From: Collinsella sp.
GTDB lineage: Bacteria; Actinomycetota; Coriobacteriia; Coriobacteriales; Coriobacteriaceae
Direction of reading: 5' to 3'
Length of the DNA stretch: 14,473 nt
Assembly (NCBI GenBank): GCA_022745215.1
Contig: JAIIWC010000051.1
Location: forward strand, 1-14,473
The translations under genes and the position numbers were made by a program. Positions 14,399-14,473 of the stretch are shown in pieces (positions within the stretch are counted from its first letter, which is position 1; every line of letters starts with the position of its first letter). The notes beneath the pieces are model-generated. The model was not told the DNA's origin and searched no databases. It saw only the letters and a list, made by a program, of their open reading frames with translations.

Positions 14399-14473
14399 TC
14401 AAGAGGCAGTTTGCGGGAGCGTTCTCTCCAATTCGCACAGGAGCTCGTAATACCTCCTCTCCAGTTTCGTCGA
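14399..14473 (-). CDS. Possible 3' end of a minus-strand gene cut by the right edge
   Basis: Read on the minus strand, a frame enters from the right edge and codes for 24 residues ending at a TGA at 14401-14399. The residues form a plausible amphipathic C-terminal helix (LERRYYELLCELERTL) of the kind found at the end of MarR-like regulators, and about two thirds of its codons end in G or C. Against it: several AGG/AGA codons, two other open frames over the same bases, and the short length. The gene would lie upstream of, and co-oriented with, the flavoprotein. Confidence 0.3.
   Translation of the reverse strand, partial: STKLERRYYELLCELERTLPQTAS

Larger units (their letters stand above)
14149..14473. 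other. Regulatory region upstream of the flavoprotein gene
   Basis: There is no confident gene in these 325 bases apart from a possible gene end in the last 75. The region is rich in operator-like structure: a palindrome on the flavoprotein promoter (14193-14208), a perfect short palindrome (14276-14292), four TGATTCG words (14306-14375), and a plus-strand promoter (14367-14395) leading out of the window. Confidence 0.55.

Noticed and set aside
14149..14473. CRISPR array or attachment site suggested by the repeated TGATTCG words
   Set aside because: The repeated unit is only eight or nine bases, orientation is mixed and spacing is irregular; there is no cas gene or integrase nearby.

Overview
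The window looks like chromosomal DNA of a high-GC, Gram-positive gut actinobacterium of the Coriobacteriia, with Collinsella as my best guess. The clues are a GC-rich third-codon bias, a cell-wall protein ending in an LAxTG (class E type) sorting signal, a lipoprotein with an actinobacterial-style lipobox, and a tandem pair of unusual type IIA topoisomerase subunits. I recall close relatives of that pair from Clostridia and Coriobacteriia. The taxonomic call rests on memory of these families, not on a search.

Left part (1-6214). A minus-strand gene, probably a PadR-type regulator, is cut by the left edge. Then, on the plus strand, come a small unrecognised ORF (162-542), a soluble LuxR-type regulator with a C-terminal helix-turn-helix (686-1690), and a 1,455-residue exported surface protein (1847-6214). 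The surface protein has a twin-arginine-like signal peptide, Ig-like and beta-rich modules, a Ser/Gly-rich stalk and an LAGTG wall-anchor signal. The regulator and the surface protein are adjacent and co-oriented, so the first may control the second.

Middle part (6323-12126). A lipoprotein gene (6382-7398, minus) and the topoisomerase pair (7767-9764 and 9810-12050, plus) diverge from a 368-base intergenic region. That region is the most interesting part of the window. It holds a perfect CGAAC-N4-GTTCG box, which is the Gram-positive LexA/SOS operator. It also holds several copies of a TATGGGCC word, one of them inside the spacer of the likely topoisomerase promoter and a further copy between the two subunit genes. 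The A subunit lacks a GyrA box and has Ala where quinolone-sensitive GyrA has Ser83. Together this suggests a DNA-damage-inducible, possibly quinolone-tolerant accessory topoisomerase; the suggestion is an inference.

Right part (12090-14473). Past a strong hairpin the genes run on the minus strand: an AAA ATPase with a C-terminal DUF4143 nuclease-like domain (12149-13438, lower GC, probably accessory) and a small FMN flavoprotein with an iron-sulfur-type cysteine cluster (13618-14148). Upstream of the flavoprotein is a dense regulatory patch: an operator-like palindrome on its -10 box, a second palindrome, and four copies of a TGATTCG word. One of these copies overlaps a good plus-strand promoter. 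The last 75 bases may be the 3' end of another minus-strand gene.
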